Shown: positions 11,269-23,502 of the stretch, one piece after another
Position numbering within the stretch: position 1 is the stretch's first letter
Layout of the letters: the number at the start of each line of letters is the position of its first letter
Assembly: GCF_000003815.2 (NCBI RefSeq)
Contig: NC_049996.1
Coordinates: 12,010,886-12,074,885, forward strand
Source: Branchiostoma floridae
Lineage: Eukaryota > Chordata > Leptocardii > Amphioxiformes > Branchiostomatidae
DNA: 64,000 nt
Direction: 5' to 3'
Program-made: the position numbers and the translations under genes
Notes under the pieces: model-generated
Told to the model about the DNA's origin: nothing
What the model saw: the letters and a program-made list of their open reading frames with translations, nothing else
Database searches by the model: none

Positions 11269-14200
11269 TCAATATGGACAGATGATGCCAGTGTGCACGC
11301 TGATAGAGCCGTGCCACAGGGAGAATGCCGGGTACAGGGGCTGTTTGAAGCCGTTGGTCTTGTGGTGGAAGATCAGACTCCGTTTGTCCGCATCGTAGAA
11401 GGACAGCTCGCCCAAGCCGTGGTCCACCAGCACCCCGATCTTGGTCGGATGCTTCACGTACTTCTCGTAGTAGTCCACTACTTTACAGTCGTGCTGGATG
11501 TAGTAGGATGTCCCGTGCCGATCGAACGCCCATGACCTTGACGTCAGTCGTATGTCCTTGTCTCGTGGCATGTCTCCGTAGGCCACGCCCACGCTGTAAG
11601 ATATGCTGTCTACACTGACTTCCCAGTATTGCCTGCCATTGGTCACTGGGGTGTCCCCGAGAAATGCATTAACCAAATGTCCGGTTTTGTACACTTTAAC
11701 GCAATCATTCCCGGTTGACACCTGGAGATAACACATGTCGACTGTGTTTGGGTCAAGGCGGAACTTGATCGGGCCTTTTGTGATCAGTTGTATGGTGCTC
11801 GGAGTAGAGGTTGCAATGTCACTGATGGATTTGACATTGAAGCTGTACATTGTTTCTGGAGTGAGTTTCTTCGCTGTAAACGTGTTTGACTTGACCTTGG
11901 TGGACATCAGAATATCGTCGACTTTGTACAAAACCTCGTAGGCGATGGCGTCGGCAACCGGAGCCCACTCGACACAAGCTTCCTCTGTGGTTGTGCTGCA
12001 GTTCATGCCGAGGATCATTGGGGCCGCAGGGGGCGCTGCTGTGACAAGCTCAATGATGCTGACTGCAGATGTCACGTTGTATTTCATTGACCTGACCTCG
12101 AATGTGTACTTGGTTCCTGGAGTCAGCTGCTTAGCTGTGAATGTGTTGGAATCGACCTTGGCGGACATCAGAGCATCTCCGACTGTGTACAACACCTCGT
12201 ATGCAGAAGCGTCGGCGACCGGAGCCCACACGATACAAGCTGTGGTTGTGCTGCAGTTCGCGTGGAGAATCATTGGAGCTGCAGGGGGCGCTGTTGTGAC
12301 AAGGTCGATGCCAGCTTCAGCAGAAGCTCCGTTGTCGTTCATTGACCTAATGCCGAATGTGTACTTGGTTCCAGGAGTCAGTTGTTTGGCTGTAAATGTG
12401 TTGGAGTTGACTGTGGTGGAGATCAAAACATCATCGACCTTGTACAGAACCTCGTAAGCAATGGCATCCTCGACAGACGCCCACTCAAGGCAAGCCTCGT
12501 CTGTGGTTGTGCTGCAGTTCATGCCAAGAATCATTGGAGCAGCAGGAGGAGCTGTTGTGACAAGCTGTATGCTTGCTGCCTCAGCAGAAGTGCCGTTGTC
12601 GTTCATTGACCTGATCCTGAATGTGTACTTGGTTCCAGGAGCTAGCTGCTTAGCTGTAAATGTGTTGGACTTGACCTTGGTGGACATCAAAATGTCTCCA
12701 ACTTTGTATTGAACTTCGTAAGCCCAGGCGTCGTCAACCGGCTCCCACACGACACAGGCTTCCTCTGTGGTTGTGCTGCAGTTCATGCCGAGGATCGTTG
12801 GAGCCATAGGGGGCGCTGCTGTGACAAGCCGGATGCTTGTCTCTGCAGAAGTGCCTTTGTCGTTCCTTGACCTGACCCTGAATGTGTACTTGGTTCCAGG
12901 ATTCAGTTGCTTAGCTGTAAATGAACGCCCCCTAACGGTTGCAGTCAGGTTTACACCATCTACTTTGTAACGGATCTCGTATTCATCAGCCTCATCCACG
13001 GGCTGCCATATGATGTAAGCTTCTTCCAAACTGGAGCTGCACTCTTGACTGTGAATGGTCGGGGCTTCTGGGGGCTCTCCGATGTCGAGAGACTCTAACA
13101 TTTCTTCAATTCCGGTTTTACTGAAGTCGATCGTTATATCATCGACCTCATATGTGTGCTCGACTGCCATGGCAGTGCCTAGCATGCCTCTCGAGCTGCC
13201 AAGTTTTGCCGCCACTGCCGCTTCTGTTAGCAGGAAGCTAGCGGGGTCTGTTTCCTCCAGGGCCTCCCGCGCGTAGGCCAGCGACGAACGTACCTTGTGC
13301 ACAGCGCCCTCTGCATTGCCCTTCGCTTCCTCTAGCTTTGCTGCGTCCCCCTGCCTTGCAAGCTCCACCTGGCGGTTCATTTCCGTACTGCGCCCGAAAA
13401 TGATTCGGTGAAGTCCGTCACATTCTTCATTGATTTTCGGCTTAAGTTGTGCAGCCCTGTGAAAAAAATGCACACATAAAACAAACATCACTTTTTCCAC
13501 ATAAAACTACCTGTTAAATGTATTTTCTAGATAGATACCTGAACTTAAGAAGAAATATAAAGTATGACAATCAACAGCATCTCACCTAGTCTCAACATTT
13601 TCTCGTTTCTCCTCCAGCTCCCCAACCGTCTCCTCTCCCTGTCTCAGCCACGCCTCCTGGTGGTCCACTAGGGACTGCAGCTCCGCCTGTTTCTGAGAGA
13701 ACACCACCTCCAGGGCCGCCATGCCATGCTCTTTGTGCCGACCCAAAATGCTACAGACCGTACACACAGGAGTCTGGTCCTGTACACAATACAGCTCCAC
13801 TGGTTTGGTGGGGTGGTCCAGACACATAACATGCTGGTCCTGGAAAAACAATTCAAAAATATGTAGGACTGGCTATTTTGGCGCGGCATTACGAAAAATT
13901 AACAAATCAGCTCAGGGATGTCTTAGAAAAAGGTTGCCAATTGGCCATTAGTGTCATTACATCCCAGCTTCAAGTTCTGCATTCTAACAGATCATGTACA
14001 TACAAGAATGCCTCACAGGCTCCGCTCCTGAGGCGTCGCCAAAAATGATGCGATACTGACCTCGTCAAAAGTTGTCCTTGGATCGACGAGTTCGTGTTCC
14101 GTAAACGGCGCGTGGTTAGGGTGCGTGACTGCCAGGCACTGTTCACAGTAAGACACCTTACACTCCAGGCAGCTTTTGGCCGCCATCTTGGCAGGCCTTT

Positions 14201-15868
14201 TGCAGAGCTGGCATGGAATCTTCTCATCTTTCTTCTTCTGTGCCACATACCTGAGATAAATTATATTCGACATTATTGACTCATGACAGAGTCTTGTCTT
14301 CAGCGTGTGTATTTGATGGAGTGGCATTTGATTAAGTGAAGTGGCAGAGAGTGAGTGGGAAGATGGTGTCAACTCAAAGGTCAGGCTTGCGGGAGTGGCA
14401 GAAAGTTCTGAGTTGATAGAACTAGTCGTTAATCTGATATAACAGAGAGTGCAAGTCAGTCAAGTTGGGAATAATTAAGAATCATCATTGATAAAAACGA
14501 CTAAAACTTTCACGCACCTGTCCACTATGTGCTGAAGAAGCAAATCCTTCTTCAGTCCGTCCAACCCGCGTCCGTCTAAGCTGACTTCATCGTGGCATAT
14601 CGGGCAGGGGAAGGTGTCCGGGGTGTCCTCGGGGCTGGGTGCACCTGCTGCCGAGAGGGCCGCTACTTCTCCATCGTCCCGACTAGAATCCGTCTCAGGA
14701 TGAAGTACATCTTCTGCACACCTGTAGTCACAGACCCATGCGTTGTGTCTACATCATTAAAAGTTAAGCAGTAGTTACAAGAAAACTCTTGTTCTTGTGT
14801 ACTATTGCAGCGAAACATTCCAATACAAGAAAGGCTCTGCGTAGGCTGCAGAGGGACACCACCGTAGTCTGCGGAAAGGCTCTGCGTAGGCTACAAAGAG
14901 TGTACTTGTGGGTCTCCGTAGCCTCGACGTCCCACCAATGGCGTTCTTTTTAAAACAAACCGGTTGAGACTTTAGACTTTGAGACTTTATTTGAAAATCC
15001 ATTAGTAACGTGGCCTAGGCCTAGGGCACGCCACTGATCTTCAAGGACTTAATGACAATGACGTACATACAAAACATCAAATATTCACATACATGTCAAT
15101 TAAAAATGGTCATGCCATTAATGAGATATACACAATGTACAAAATTCAATGGAACAGCCAAGATCGTTTTTCTAGTTTTACATTAAACTGGAGATCAGAT
15201 CACAGAGGCCATTTTTGAAAGACCATAAAGATTGGGCAGCCTGCAGCGCCACGGGCAGTCGGTTCCACATTAATGTTGCTCCATACCTAAAAGTTTTGTT
15301 TTCAAGGAGTTCGTCTTGGGTTTGTCTAACTTGAAATCTATTCCTAAAGCAAAGCGAATACTGATACTGCGCTGTTCACGGTTTGAACTGCGCATGCGTG
15401 AGGTCAAAGTCGAAAGCCCCAAACCTATTCACACAACTGCAGACACACACCAAGACAAACAAACATACACATTGCAGCTGACCACAATACCTCCGGTTAA
15501 ACGGAGGTAATAACAGTACCCACATGCATTGAATGTGAAAGTAGATAGGTACTAAGGTGTACGTGAATACGCCCCGGGACACATTGTCATTGGGCGTCAC
15601 TATTGGCACAACAAGAGGTGAGACCATGGCGCACCTGTGTTTCACGGTTATCCGCCCCTTCTTTTTGATTCATAACAATTCAATGTCACAAACATGCATT
15701 TGTTCGACAGATATGAATCATGATGTAAAATTCTGTTTGTCAGAGAAGGGGGTGGTGGCATTGTCGGTCTTACCTGCGACACAGGTTGTGATGACATGGC
15801 AGTTGTATCGGACAGGTGAACAGCTCCAAACACACCGGACACGTCAGTTCCTCCTTTAGGTCTCCCAT
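11269..15868 (-). CDS. TRIM-B: MID-like TRIM with five FN3 domains
   Basis: Minus-strand CDS: 15868-15774, 14721-14518, 14250-14061, 13839-13586, 13456-11269, giving 976 residues with matching splice phases (2,2,0,2). Domains: RING split over two exons (CPVC at 10-13, CPIC at 71-74, then [18 protein letters not shown] as in MID1); B-box 1 ([16 protein letters not shown]); B-box 2 (CLDHP to HKEH); coiled coil; COS box (EETDPASFL); five FN3 repeats (about 376-808); SPRY (809-976). MID-type TRIMs are microtubule-associated E3 ubiquitin ligases. All five FN3 domains lie in one exon, an arrangement produced by tandem duplication. The start is the ATG just before the RING; an acceptor 16 bp upstream implies a non-coding 5' exon. 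The protein ends at TGA (11271-11269) right after SPRY. Confidence 0.88.
11779..13075 (-). repeat. Intra-exon tandem repeat encoding FN3 1-5 of TRIM-B
   Basis: Equivalent positions of successive units lie near 12014, 12269, 12530, 12794 and 13054, giving spacings of 255, 261, 264 and 261 bp, all multiples of three. The inner copies share [13 protein letters not shown] and PGTKYTF. One copy (the fourth) lacks two residues of the EEAC segment. Confidence 0.85.
14955..15360 (-). mobile_element. 5'-truncated LINE fragment (reverse transcriptase C-terminus)
   Basis: On the minus strand an open frame (15360-15178) reads [20 protein letters not shown], then SLWSFKNGL and a stop. This is the common C-terminal signature of LINE reverse transcriptases (conserved WNxLP followed by SFK). 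It is followed by an untranslated tail with AATAAAGTCTC and short TCTAAAG repeats ending near 14955. It lies in the first coding intron of TRIM-B. It is a dead fragment. Confidence 0.7.
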
Positions 15869-16189
15869 GATGAACAGTTGACCTGATGTAGATAAAAGCC
15901 TTTAGTTTCAGATCCTGTCGAGGCTTACATCACATTTCAAGAGAACTATCCAGAATTATCAATTTATGATTGAGTTATCTTAGAGTGTCCTTATGAGAAA
16001 GCTTCTGCCTTCTCCCTGCTGTCACGCAGTGTGCACTTGAAACTAGTCAGGGTGCCAGATCGAAGTACAGACTTGTTTACGTGATCTGCACAAACGTATG
16101 TTATTTCACAGCGGTACAACTGAAAAGGCATTAATTCGATTGCTATCGTCAGTGGGATGACGTTTGAGATAATGGTCAACATTAGAACT

Positions 16190-17420
16190 TTCACAGTGTT
16201 GACATACTAGTAGTTTCTATGCTACTGCACATGCTATTGTCTATGTAAATACTAAAAATATTCTACTTTGTTTTCATCGCTATATTATTGCATAGAAAGT
16301 TCAGTAGCTTACCAGGTATTCAAGAGTGGTCTCAAACTACGGGTCAGGTTAAGCCACACTAGTATCGGTCATACGGTTACTAAGACGTTTAGACATAACA
16401 AAGGTTTCCTTATAATTAGTTTAAGCATAACACAGTATTCATCCACGAGTATCCTTCCGCCACCCACAGATGTAGTCCGCTCGTAGGGTCTAAGATTTCA
16501 ACTTTCACTTTTGACATAGTTCCTATGCTACTATTGTCTATGTAACGTTTTGCTCATAGATAAATTATTGAGATCATTAGCTTACCAGGTACTCTGAAGA
16601 GTGCTCTCAAACTGTTTTGACTAGGTTTTAGCGCCGAGAGTATCAGCCGTACAGTTACCCAGACTAAGTGGTTCAGAGTCCGTCTGAGCTTAACAAAGAC
16701 TCCCTTGTTATAAGTTTCGGTCGCAGAACACAATATTCATCCGTAAATATTCATCCGCAGCCCGCAAATAGTCCGCTCATAGAACTTTCACGTTTCAGTA
16801 TCTACGCTACTGCTATTGTCTATGTAAAGTAAACACAAGCATATATCTACTTTGCTCATTGATACACTATTGTGTAGAGAATCAGTAACTTAATTCAAGA
16901 GTGCTGTGGTCAGCTTTTAGAACTGTTTGTATCTATGTTGTTACTATGACTCAGTGGAATGCACCCTTAGTTTCGGTCGCAAAAGGAGTGTCGAAGTTTA
17001 AATATGATGCTGGGGCGTGGTAAGTGCGTAGTTGCCCTTGCTAAAACAATAGACAATGTATCCAGAGTGTCACACAATGATCATCCTTGCCACATATACA
17101 ATGCATATTAGGCCCGGTTGTTGTGTTTAAAAAAAATACCCTTCCCTTCTCAACTTTAAAAGGTCGCAGAGCGCAGTACTTTACAATACCCGCGGCGAGT
17201 ACACATCCGCCACCCACAGATAGTCCGGTCAAAGATCTTGCACTTTTGACATAGACTATAGCAGTAGCGTACAAACTATGTAAACGCAAGAAAATGTTTA
17301 CTTTCATCATCGAAACATTGCTGCATAGAAAGTTCAGTAGCTTATCATGTATTCAAGAGTACTCTCTCTTATGAGCAGATTTTGGCCACACTAGAATCAG
17401 CATATATATAACCTCCTTGG
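16190..17420. repeat. Four degenerate copies of a ~300-bp repeat
   Basis: Copies begin near 16190, 16500, 16790 and 17230. Each contains a block like CTTTTGACATAG, GCTACT, ATTGTCTATGTAAA, then AAAGTTCAGTAGCTTA and ATTCAAGAGTGCTCTC. The last interval is longer because of an insertion. Confidence 0.6.
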
Positions 17421-17496
17421 TTATGTGAGACACCGTCATAAAGACTAGTACACAGGTGACGTAACGACCGAAACCAAATTTCCTGTCATTTTCGGC

Positions 17497-17509
17497 TGAA
17501 CTTCCGGGT
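17497..17509 (-). promoter_or_regulatory. ETS-like motif upstream of TRIM-B
   Basis: The minus strand reads ACCCGGAAGTTCA, followed by GCCGAAAATG. It is the TRIM-B counterpart of the motifs at 1770 and 18392, about 1.6 kb upstream of the TRIM-B start codon. Confidence 0.4.
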
Positions 17510-18391
17510 CTCCATGATCTGAGTCACCGAAAAAAATTGACACCCCAGATGAAAACGTGACATGATTTTCAAGTGTTTCAATGACAAATACTGTATTACA
17601 TGTACATACTTACTTGATACTTGATAAGGTCTCCTCAGCTTGTTGAGTGACTTGCACCAAGGCGTTGACGTCTCCTCTGGACCACTTGTATTACATAGAC
17701 GAATGAAAAAGGTGTGGTTTGAGAGAACATAACAGGAAACAATATGTGTAATACCCGCATGCAATACCTACAAGAAGATATAGCAAAACCATTACCTGGT
17801 ATTTTGTTGAGTTGAATTGTGTCTTGTATAAGCCAGCCGTGATCTCTAAACAGTGACTGGATTTGGAAGTTGTAAAAACCAATTCAGAAACACTTTGTCA
17901 TTGACCGACTCAAAGATGTCGTGTACGTTGTTGTTCCCAAGACCTTTTGTAAATATGATGACGAGGTTTCGGTGTTCGCTAGGACCATTCCATTCCAATG
18001 CTTTGAAGGGGCCAGTCAAGAAAAGTCCTCATTTTGACATTTCAATTCGTATCGACATCTATTGAACTACATTTGGTTAAATGGCCGCTTCATTCTTCCT
18101 AACAATACTACTAGTATGTGGGACGTGCAATAAGCAAGGAGTCCATATTAGTCACTCCATATGACAGTATATATAGTGTTGTCCATGGTTAAATACATGA
18201 TATTTTGACACTTCTGTACCTTATGCCAGCTACTATATACATTATTCAAGCTAACTGCTAACATCTTAATTATTAGGCGTCGTCGTTGGAAATCACCCTA
18301 AGCATACTTCAAAATCAGTGACAGGCCAAAGGCACTTAAACAATTATATTTATTTGGGGGGCCAAAGTTGACTTCGCAATGATTCACGGGA

Positions 18392-18404
18392 ACCCGGAAG
18401 TTCA
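18392..18404 (+). promoter_or_regulatory. ETS-like motif upstream of TRIM-C
   Basis: ACCCGGAAGTTCA is followed by GTCGAAACTGAGAAGG, in which CGAAACTGA resembles an IRF half-site. A further ACCGAAACTACG lies about 200 bp downstream. The motif is 420 bp upstream of the TRIM-C start codon. Confidence 0.4.
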
Positions 18405-18826
18405 GTCGAAACTGAGAAGGACGTTTGTTTCAGACGCAATATTCGGTAGCCAAGGTCTCTGAACGGGTGAATCTCTGTAGCTGTACACTGGAGAGTCTGG
18501 AAGTGTGGACAAGTCCTGACCGAAGACATTAGCAACGGCGTGAATATCTGGTAGGGCAGGGCACCGATTATCTAACACAGGTTTTCGTGTAATAGACCAT
18601 AATACTAGCACCGAAACTACGTTGAAAATGGAAAATACAGAAAATTAGATCTTACTCTGACCATTACATTCAAGACATTAAAAGCATTTGCTTAAAGATG
18701 TACTTAGTGACCTAAATGTACTTAATGTTAACATTGTCTTTTCATTGTAGTTGGGATGGGTTATATGAAATTAGGTTTGAACTGGAATCATGATCTAATG
18801 TGTAGGTTTGATGAACTTACAGGAAT

Positions 18827-21800
18827 ATGGAAGGCCTAGGGGAGGAACTGACGTGTCCGGTATGTTTGGAACTGTTCACGTGTCCGCTACAACTGCCTTG
18901 TCATCACAATCTGTGTCGCAGGTAAGACCTTTGATGCGAAAATTTGATGGTTATAAAAACATCTCGAGATGAAACATTTTGAGATGCTTTGAAAGCAGTT
19001 GGAAAAATCTTGAGATTATTGTAAAGAATCTTGAGATTTCATGAAAGATCTTGAAATTGTTATGAAAAATCTTGAGATTTCTAAAAAGATCTCAAGATCT
19101 AGCAAAAAATCTTGAGATTTTTCAACTAAATCTTGAGATTTGTTCAACGAGGTGTAAAATCTGCTCACTGTTTTAAATGTATAATGTATTTTAATGGATT
19201 AATGCAGACATAGGGCAGAGGGTGAAGGATTCTCTAGCTCAAATCAAACACAAGGACATATAATCATGGTCCTTGATCGCTCTTTGCAACGGACGAGTTT
19301 CTTACCTTTCACCGACATTGTATCATGCAGTGTCAGAAAATTTTGTCTCTTTGCACAGATGTGCAGAAGTTCTGCTTCAGTCTGAGGCGGATTCTAGCCA
19401 GGACGATGAAGAGGCAGCGGCCTGCTCGGGAGCGCATGCAGCTCCCGAGGCTACACCGGATAGCTTCCCCTGCCCTACGTGCCGAAAGGACGTCACCTTG
19501 GACACACGTGGTCTAGATGGACTGATGAAGAATTTTCTCCTTCAAAATATAGTAGAGAGGTGTGTCTGAATATTTATTATTGATCAACAAATTTTAGCTG
19601 CAGAATACCAATTTTGATGATGACATGTGCCTGATGAAGTTAAACTACCACTTTTGTCATATTCCTAATCCCATGGTCGGGTTCTGCCTTTCAGACCGCA
19701 GATAATTGTTATTTCAAACTTGTATACAATCAGATTGTCTTTTGTGCGTTTATGAAATCTAGTTATTATATATAAAAAGGAGGTCATGGGTGTACTAATG
19801 CTTAATGCCGGTAGGTCGCCGAGTATTTAATTTTTTCGTGTAATAGACCACAACACTTGTATGCAATCGGATTACCTTTTGTGCGTTTATGAAATCCAAT
19901 TAAAGGAGGTCATGGGTGTACTAAATGCTTTATGCAGGTAGGTCACCGAATATCCAGTTTTTCGTGTAATAAACCACAGCACTTGTAGGCAATCAGATTG
20001 TCTTTTGTGCGTTTAAGAATCTATTTAAAGGAAGTACTCATGCATATTTGAAAATCATCCATCCCAAGGTACATGAAGCTGAAGGGCAACACTGGATCGC
20101 AGCCAATCTCTTGTCAGCTCTGTAAGAGCGCCCCTCCCAAGATGGCCGCCCAAAGCTGTCTGACGTGCAAAGCGTCGTACTGTGAACAGTGCCTGACTCT
20201 TACACACCCCGCCTTCCCGCCATTCACTGAACACAAACTGGTCAGTCCAACAACGTCTTTTGACGAGGTGAGTGTAACAATGTCAAGGGCAAGACTACGA
20301 AAAACATGTGTTAACAGAGAAGAATATGATATGTCATTTGCAAGATTTTATATAGGGTCTGATTACCAGATAATTACACCTACTATACATGATTGTTTGG
20401 TACTCATTGAGGTTTGCATCAATTTTCATGTTTATGTTTATCAGGAAACCTCATTAGTGAAACATCGTGTAAATAGTAATCTTCATAGGGTCATTTACAG
20501 CATACGCAAAAATACAATACAATTACATATTTACTAAATGCACATTTTTGTGTACTGATACATACCCTAAAACTAAAATTACAATTACTTAATAATAACT
20601 AAAATCTATTATTACTTACTTATATATAGAGAGAGTTTTAGAAGCTAAAAAACTTTATAGTATAAGCACGTGCGTCTGGACACGTAGATTGATACATGTA
20701 TTTTTATTAGATTTCCAGATGTCATGTGATAGGGTATAAGGCTTATGTGTGTTGATAGGGTATAAGGCTTATGTGTGTTATAAATATAAAAATATCATAC
20801 TGTACACTTGCTTAATGGTGTTACATTCTNNNNNNNNNNNNNNNNNNNNNNNNNNNNNNNNNNNNNNNNNNNNNNNNNNNNNNNNNNNNNNNNNNNNNNN
20901 NNNNNNNNNNNNNNNNNNNNNNNNNNNNNAATTGTTGGTACATGTTAAGGTGTCGCCGCGCATGCGTATTCGGAAGTGTGAGCCTATCTTTTCAACAAGC
21001 AACAACTAACAACACGAGAACTTAGCCTTCTTGGCGAAGGTATTAAGGGCCTCGTCAGAAGTCGTCTGATAGAGTCTTGATATTGATACCAGTGGTGACA
21101 TCATTACCTTCGCTACCCTTCCTTACCCAGACGTTTATGTTTTGGGTGCTGTCCTTCGGTGGTTTATTGGTTGGGTGTACTTATTTTATGGACAGCATGC
21201 CTCGAGAAGTTAGTGCTGTGTGTGTGTCCGTCTGATATTTGTTAGGTACCTGATATTCATTTTGGTCTGCAAAACAAAGTTCGATACTGGGTCTCCTAAA
21301 AGAGTCTTTGGTAATTCAACGGAACTTCTGGTTTGATATCTCGTGTTTTTTTTAATAATCTGTTGATGTTTACCAATTTAACTCTTCTCTTTTACTAGTA
21401 CAAAGGAGTTGAAGACTCAAATTGATGAGCAGTGTAACAGTCTTATGGAAGTGATCCGACAACGCAGTGAAGAAATTCACCAAAAGCTGCAGCGTACAAC
21501 AGATCAGGATGATGCCAATCTACATGAAGTCATCAAACGGGCAACTGACGGCATGCAGAAGGCGCGCACAGCCCTGTCTTACGCACAGGAGGCCATGGAG
21601 GAGACTGACCACGCCAGCTTACTGCTGACTGACCAGACGGTGAAGGCTAAAATAGAGGCTACCATCAAGACTTTGAACACCAATGTCAAGGAGGTCAAAT
21701 GTGAGATTGACAAGATGAACATTGACTTGAAACATTGGAAAGAAGACTTAGAGAATATCGACATTGCTTCACCCCCTGCCGCCCCTATTATCAAAGCCGA

Positions 21801-22593
21801 CGAATGCGGTAGCACGATGGAGGAAGCTCGTGTTGTGTGGAATCCAGTGGAAGAGGCTGATGTCTATGACATTCGTTATGCAGTCGGCAACATTGACACT
21901 GTTTCCACTGTTAGAGGTTTGTCATATACAGCCAGAGGCTTGGCGCCTGCGACAAAGAACAAGTTTGAAGTCAGTTCTAAAAGCAAAGCTGGCAGGTCTT
22001 GTCCAAGCACCATCGAACTGGTCACAATGCCGTTCAAATTCCAACTGGATCCCAACACGGCTTCAGAGCACCTCTTACTTTCACGGGATAACACTCGCGT
22101 AAAATGCATAGAGTCCCCGTTGTCTCTTCCTGACGTATCAGTGCGTTTTGGCACAGTAGCAGAAGGCACTGGGCACTCGGTTCTAGGCGACAAGTCTATC
22201 AAAAAAGGTCGGCACTACTGGGAAGTGAGTGTCGAGGGGGGTATGTATAGCCTAGGTGTAGCCTATGGAGACATCCCTCGAAACAAGGATATTATCTTCA
22301 CCACACAGTCGTGGGCGTTTGACCTCAATTCCTTGACACACTCCAAATATATTTTCTATTCTAATGGAGAGAAATTGTTTACAGTGAACATCAGTCCACT
22401 GCTATCCAGGATCGGCATTCTCGTCGACTACGATAATGGTCAACTTTCCTTCTTCAACGCATCTACCGGAGCCCTCATTTACACACACACCGAAGAAAAC
22501 GGATTTGATAAGCCACTCTACCCGGCGTTCACTGCAGATTCACAGTGGCCTCGTGTGTCCGTAATTTATACTCCCCATGCAAAGGGTTCATAA
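18827..22593 (+). CDS. TRIM-C: MID-like TRIM (RING, B-box, FN3, SPRY), one exon in gap
   Basis: Visible CDS exons: 18827-18921, 19359-19559, 20069-20267 and 21399-22593. The first two encode a RING (CPVC, CHHNLC, then CPTC and [18 protein letters not shown] as in MID1), the third B-box 1 ([16 protein letters not shown]), and the last coiled coil, COS box ([10 protein letters not shown]), one FN3 and SPRY ending at a TAA. The B-box 2/coiled-coil exon, about 250 bp in both paralogues, is missing from the visible sequence, and a 100-N gap lies exactly in the intron where it belongs. Splice phases before and after (0 and 2) fit an exon of the paralogues' length class. Expected role: microtubule-associated E3 ubiquitin ligase. 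The gene is probably intact, with the exon lost to assembly. Confidence 0.85.
18960..19150. repeat. Tandem AATCTTGAGATTT repeat in TRIM-C intron 1
   Basis: About nine variants of the partly palindromic unit AATCTTGAGATTT, including TCTCAAGATC in the opposite sense, form a short satellite in intron 1. Confidence 0.75.
19710..20035. repeat. Three ~120-bp tandem repeats in TRIM-C intron 2
   Basis: Three units share TCTTTTGTGCGTTTATGAAATC, here quoted as TTTTGTGCGTTTATGAA, GGAGGTCATGGGTGTACTAA and TTTTTCGTGTAATAGACCAC. A diverged fourth fragment (CGTGTAATAGACCATAATAC) lies upstream of the gene near 18585. Confidence 0.75.
20728..20778. repeat. Direct repeat beside the assembly gap
   Basis: The unit ATAGGGTATAAGGCTTATGT occurs twice in a row just before the gap, a common reason for an assembly break. 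Confidence 0.7.
20830..20929. other. Assembly gap (100 N)
   Basis: Exactly 100 N, so the true size is probably unknown. It interrupts TRIM-C between the B-box 1 exon and the coiled-coil/FN3/SPRY exon. Confidence 0.99.
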
Positions 22594-23224
22594 CGTCAGT
22601 AGCTAGTCTTTTGGTACCTTAAGTACATTTCTTTCAAGCGACAAAGAAAACTTTGCAAGTCTGTCAACATAGAAAACATAACTGACTGCGTATTGCCTTA
22701 TAATTTTGACGTGAAGTAATTTTAGTTTGGAATGTGAATTTGGAAGGAGTGGTCGCACTCTTGAGACTTATCTTAACCCGCACCCTCTCTCTGCGTAGAT
22801 GCAGTGCCTCGGGTGTCAATTACATGGCAAAGCAATTAAATAGCTAGTTGCAAAAAAGCTGACTACGGCTAGAAATAGTAGATAGCTCAGGCTATTCTTT
22901 CTTATGGGACACCAACTACCCCACATTAGACAAGAATATCACGCATTATTGAAGAGAAGACTGGCTAAAATGATTTATCAAATGCTCTTTCATCAATTGG
23001 CTGTAGATACATGTAATGGTAAGCTACAGATTTTTTGTTGTTAAATCCGAATACTCGATATCTATTTGCGTCATAATGAGTTTATGTACACTGCTGCATA
23101 GTAGTACAACATAGGCAGAAATAGGTTCTTGTATCAAGGGCCAAGAGTACATTGTAGAAAAATTGTGGACTCATAAAGAGTAAGCCAGTAATCCACACCG
23201 ATCTAGACAAACGACTTGATATTC
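22594..23224. other. 3' flank between TRIM-C and the kelch-like gene
   Basis: The two genes converge here. An ATTAAA near 22834 could serve TRIM-C polyadenylation. I see nothing else. Confidence 0.4.
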
Positions 23225-23230
23225 TTTATT
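23225..23230 (-). terminator. Polyadenylation signal of the kelch-like gene
   Basis: AATAAA on the minus strand, about 275 bp past the stop codon. A second AATAAA lies at 23487-23492, only about 11 bp past the stop; the distal one gives a more usual 3' UTR. Confidence 0.45.
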
Positions 23231-23502
23231 ATACATCTGAACACAAAATATTTAGCATTAAAGTCACTCTTCTCATGTGTATTGTACAATCAGAGTTATT
23301 AATGCTGATGATATGATGAAGATTTACTAAATACAATGTCATTAAAAATCCTTTGCTTACATGTTTCAGAACTACTCTCAAAGCTGCCAAGTGTAATGTA
23401 TTATCGACACATACTTGCAAGTATCAGAACGTTTTTTTTTTTGCAATTTCTTCAAACAAAATAATATTTCACCAACGCTATAAATCTTTATTGCAATGTA
23501 TA

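Larger units (their letters stand above)
15869..18826. other. Head-to-head intergenic region of TRIM-B and TRIM-C
   Basis: No coding exon is visible. The region contains four degenerate copies of a roughly 300-bp repeat (16190-17420), two copies of the ETS-like ACCCGGAAGTTCA motif in the orientation of each gene, and several AGTTTCGGTCGCA or CCGAAACTACG motifs. Non-coding first exons of both genes are expected here because each first coding exon is preceded by an acceptor. Confidence 0.5.

Noticed and set aside
11945-12457. Plus-strand open frame of 170 codons
   Set aside because: It is antisense to the repeated FN3 units of TRIM-B, and its repeats mirror them.
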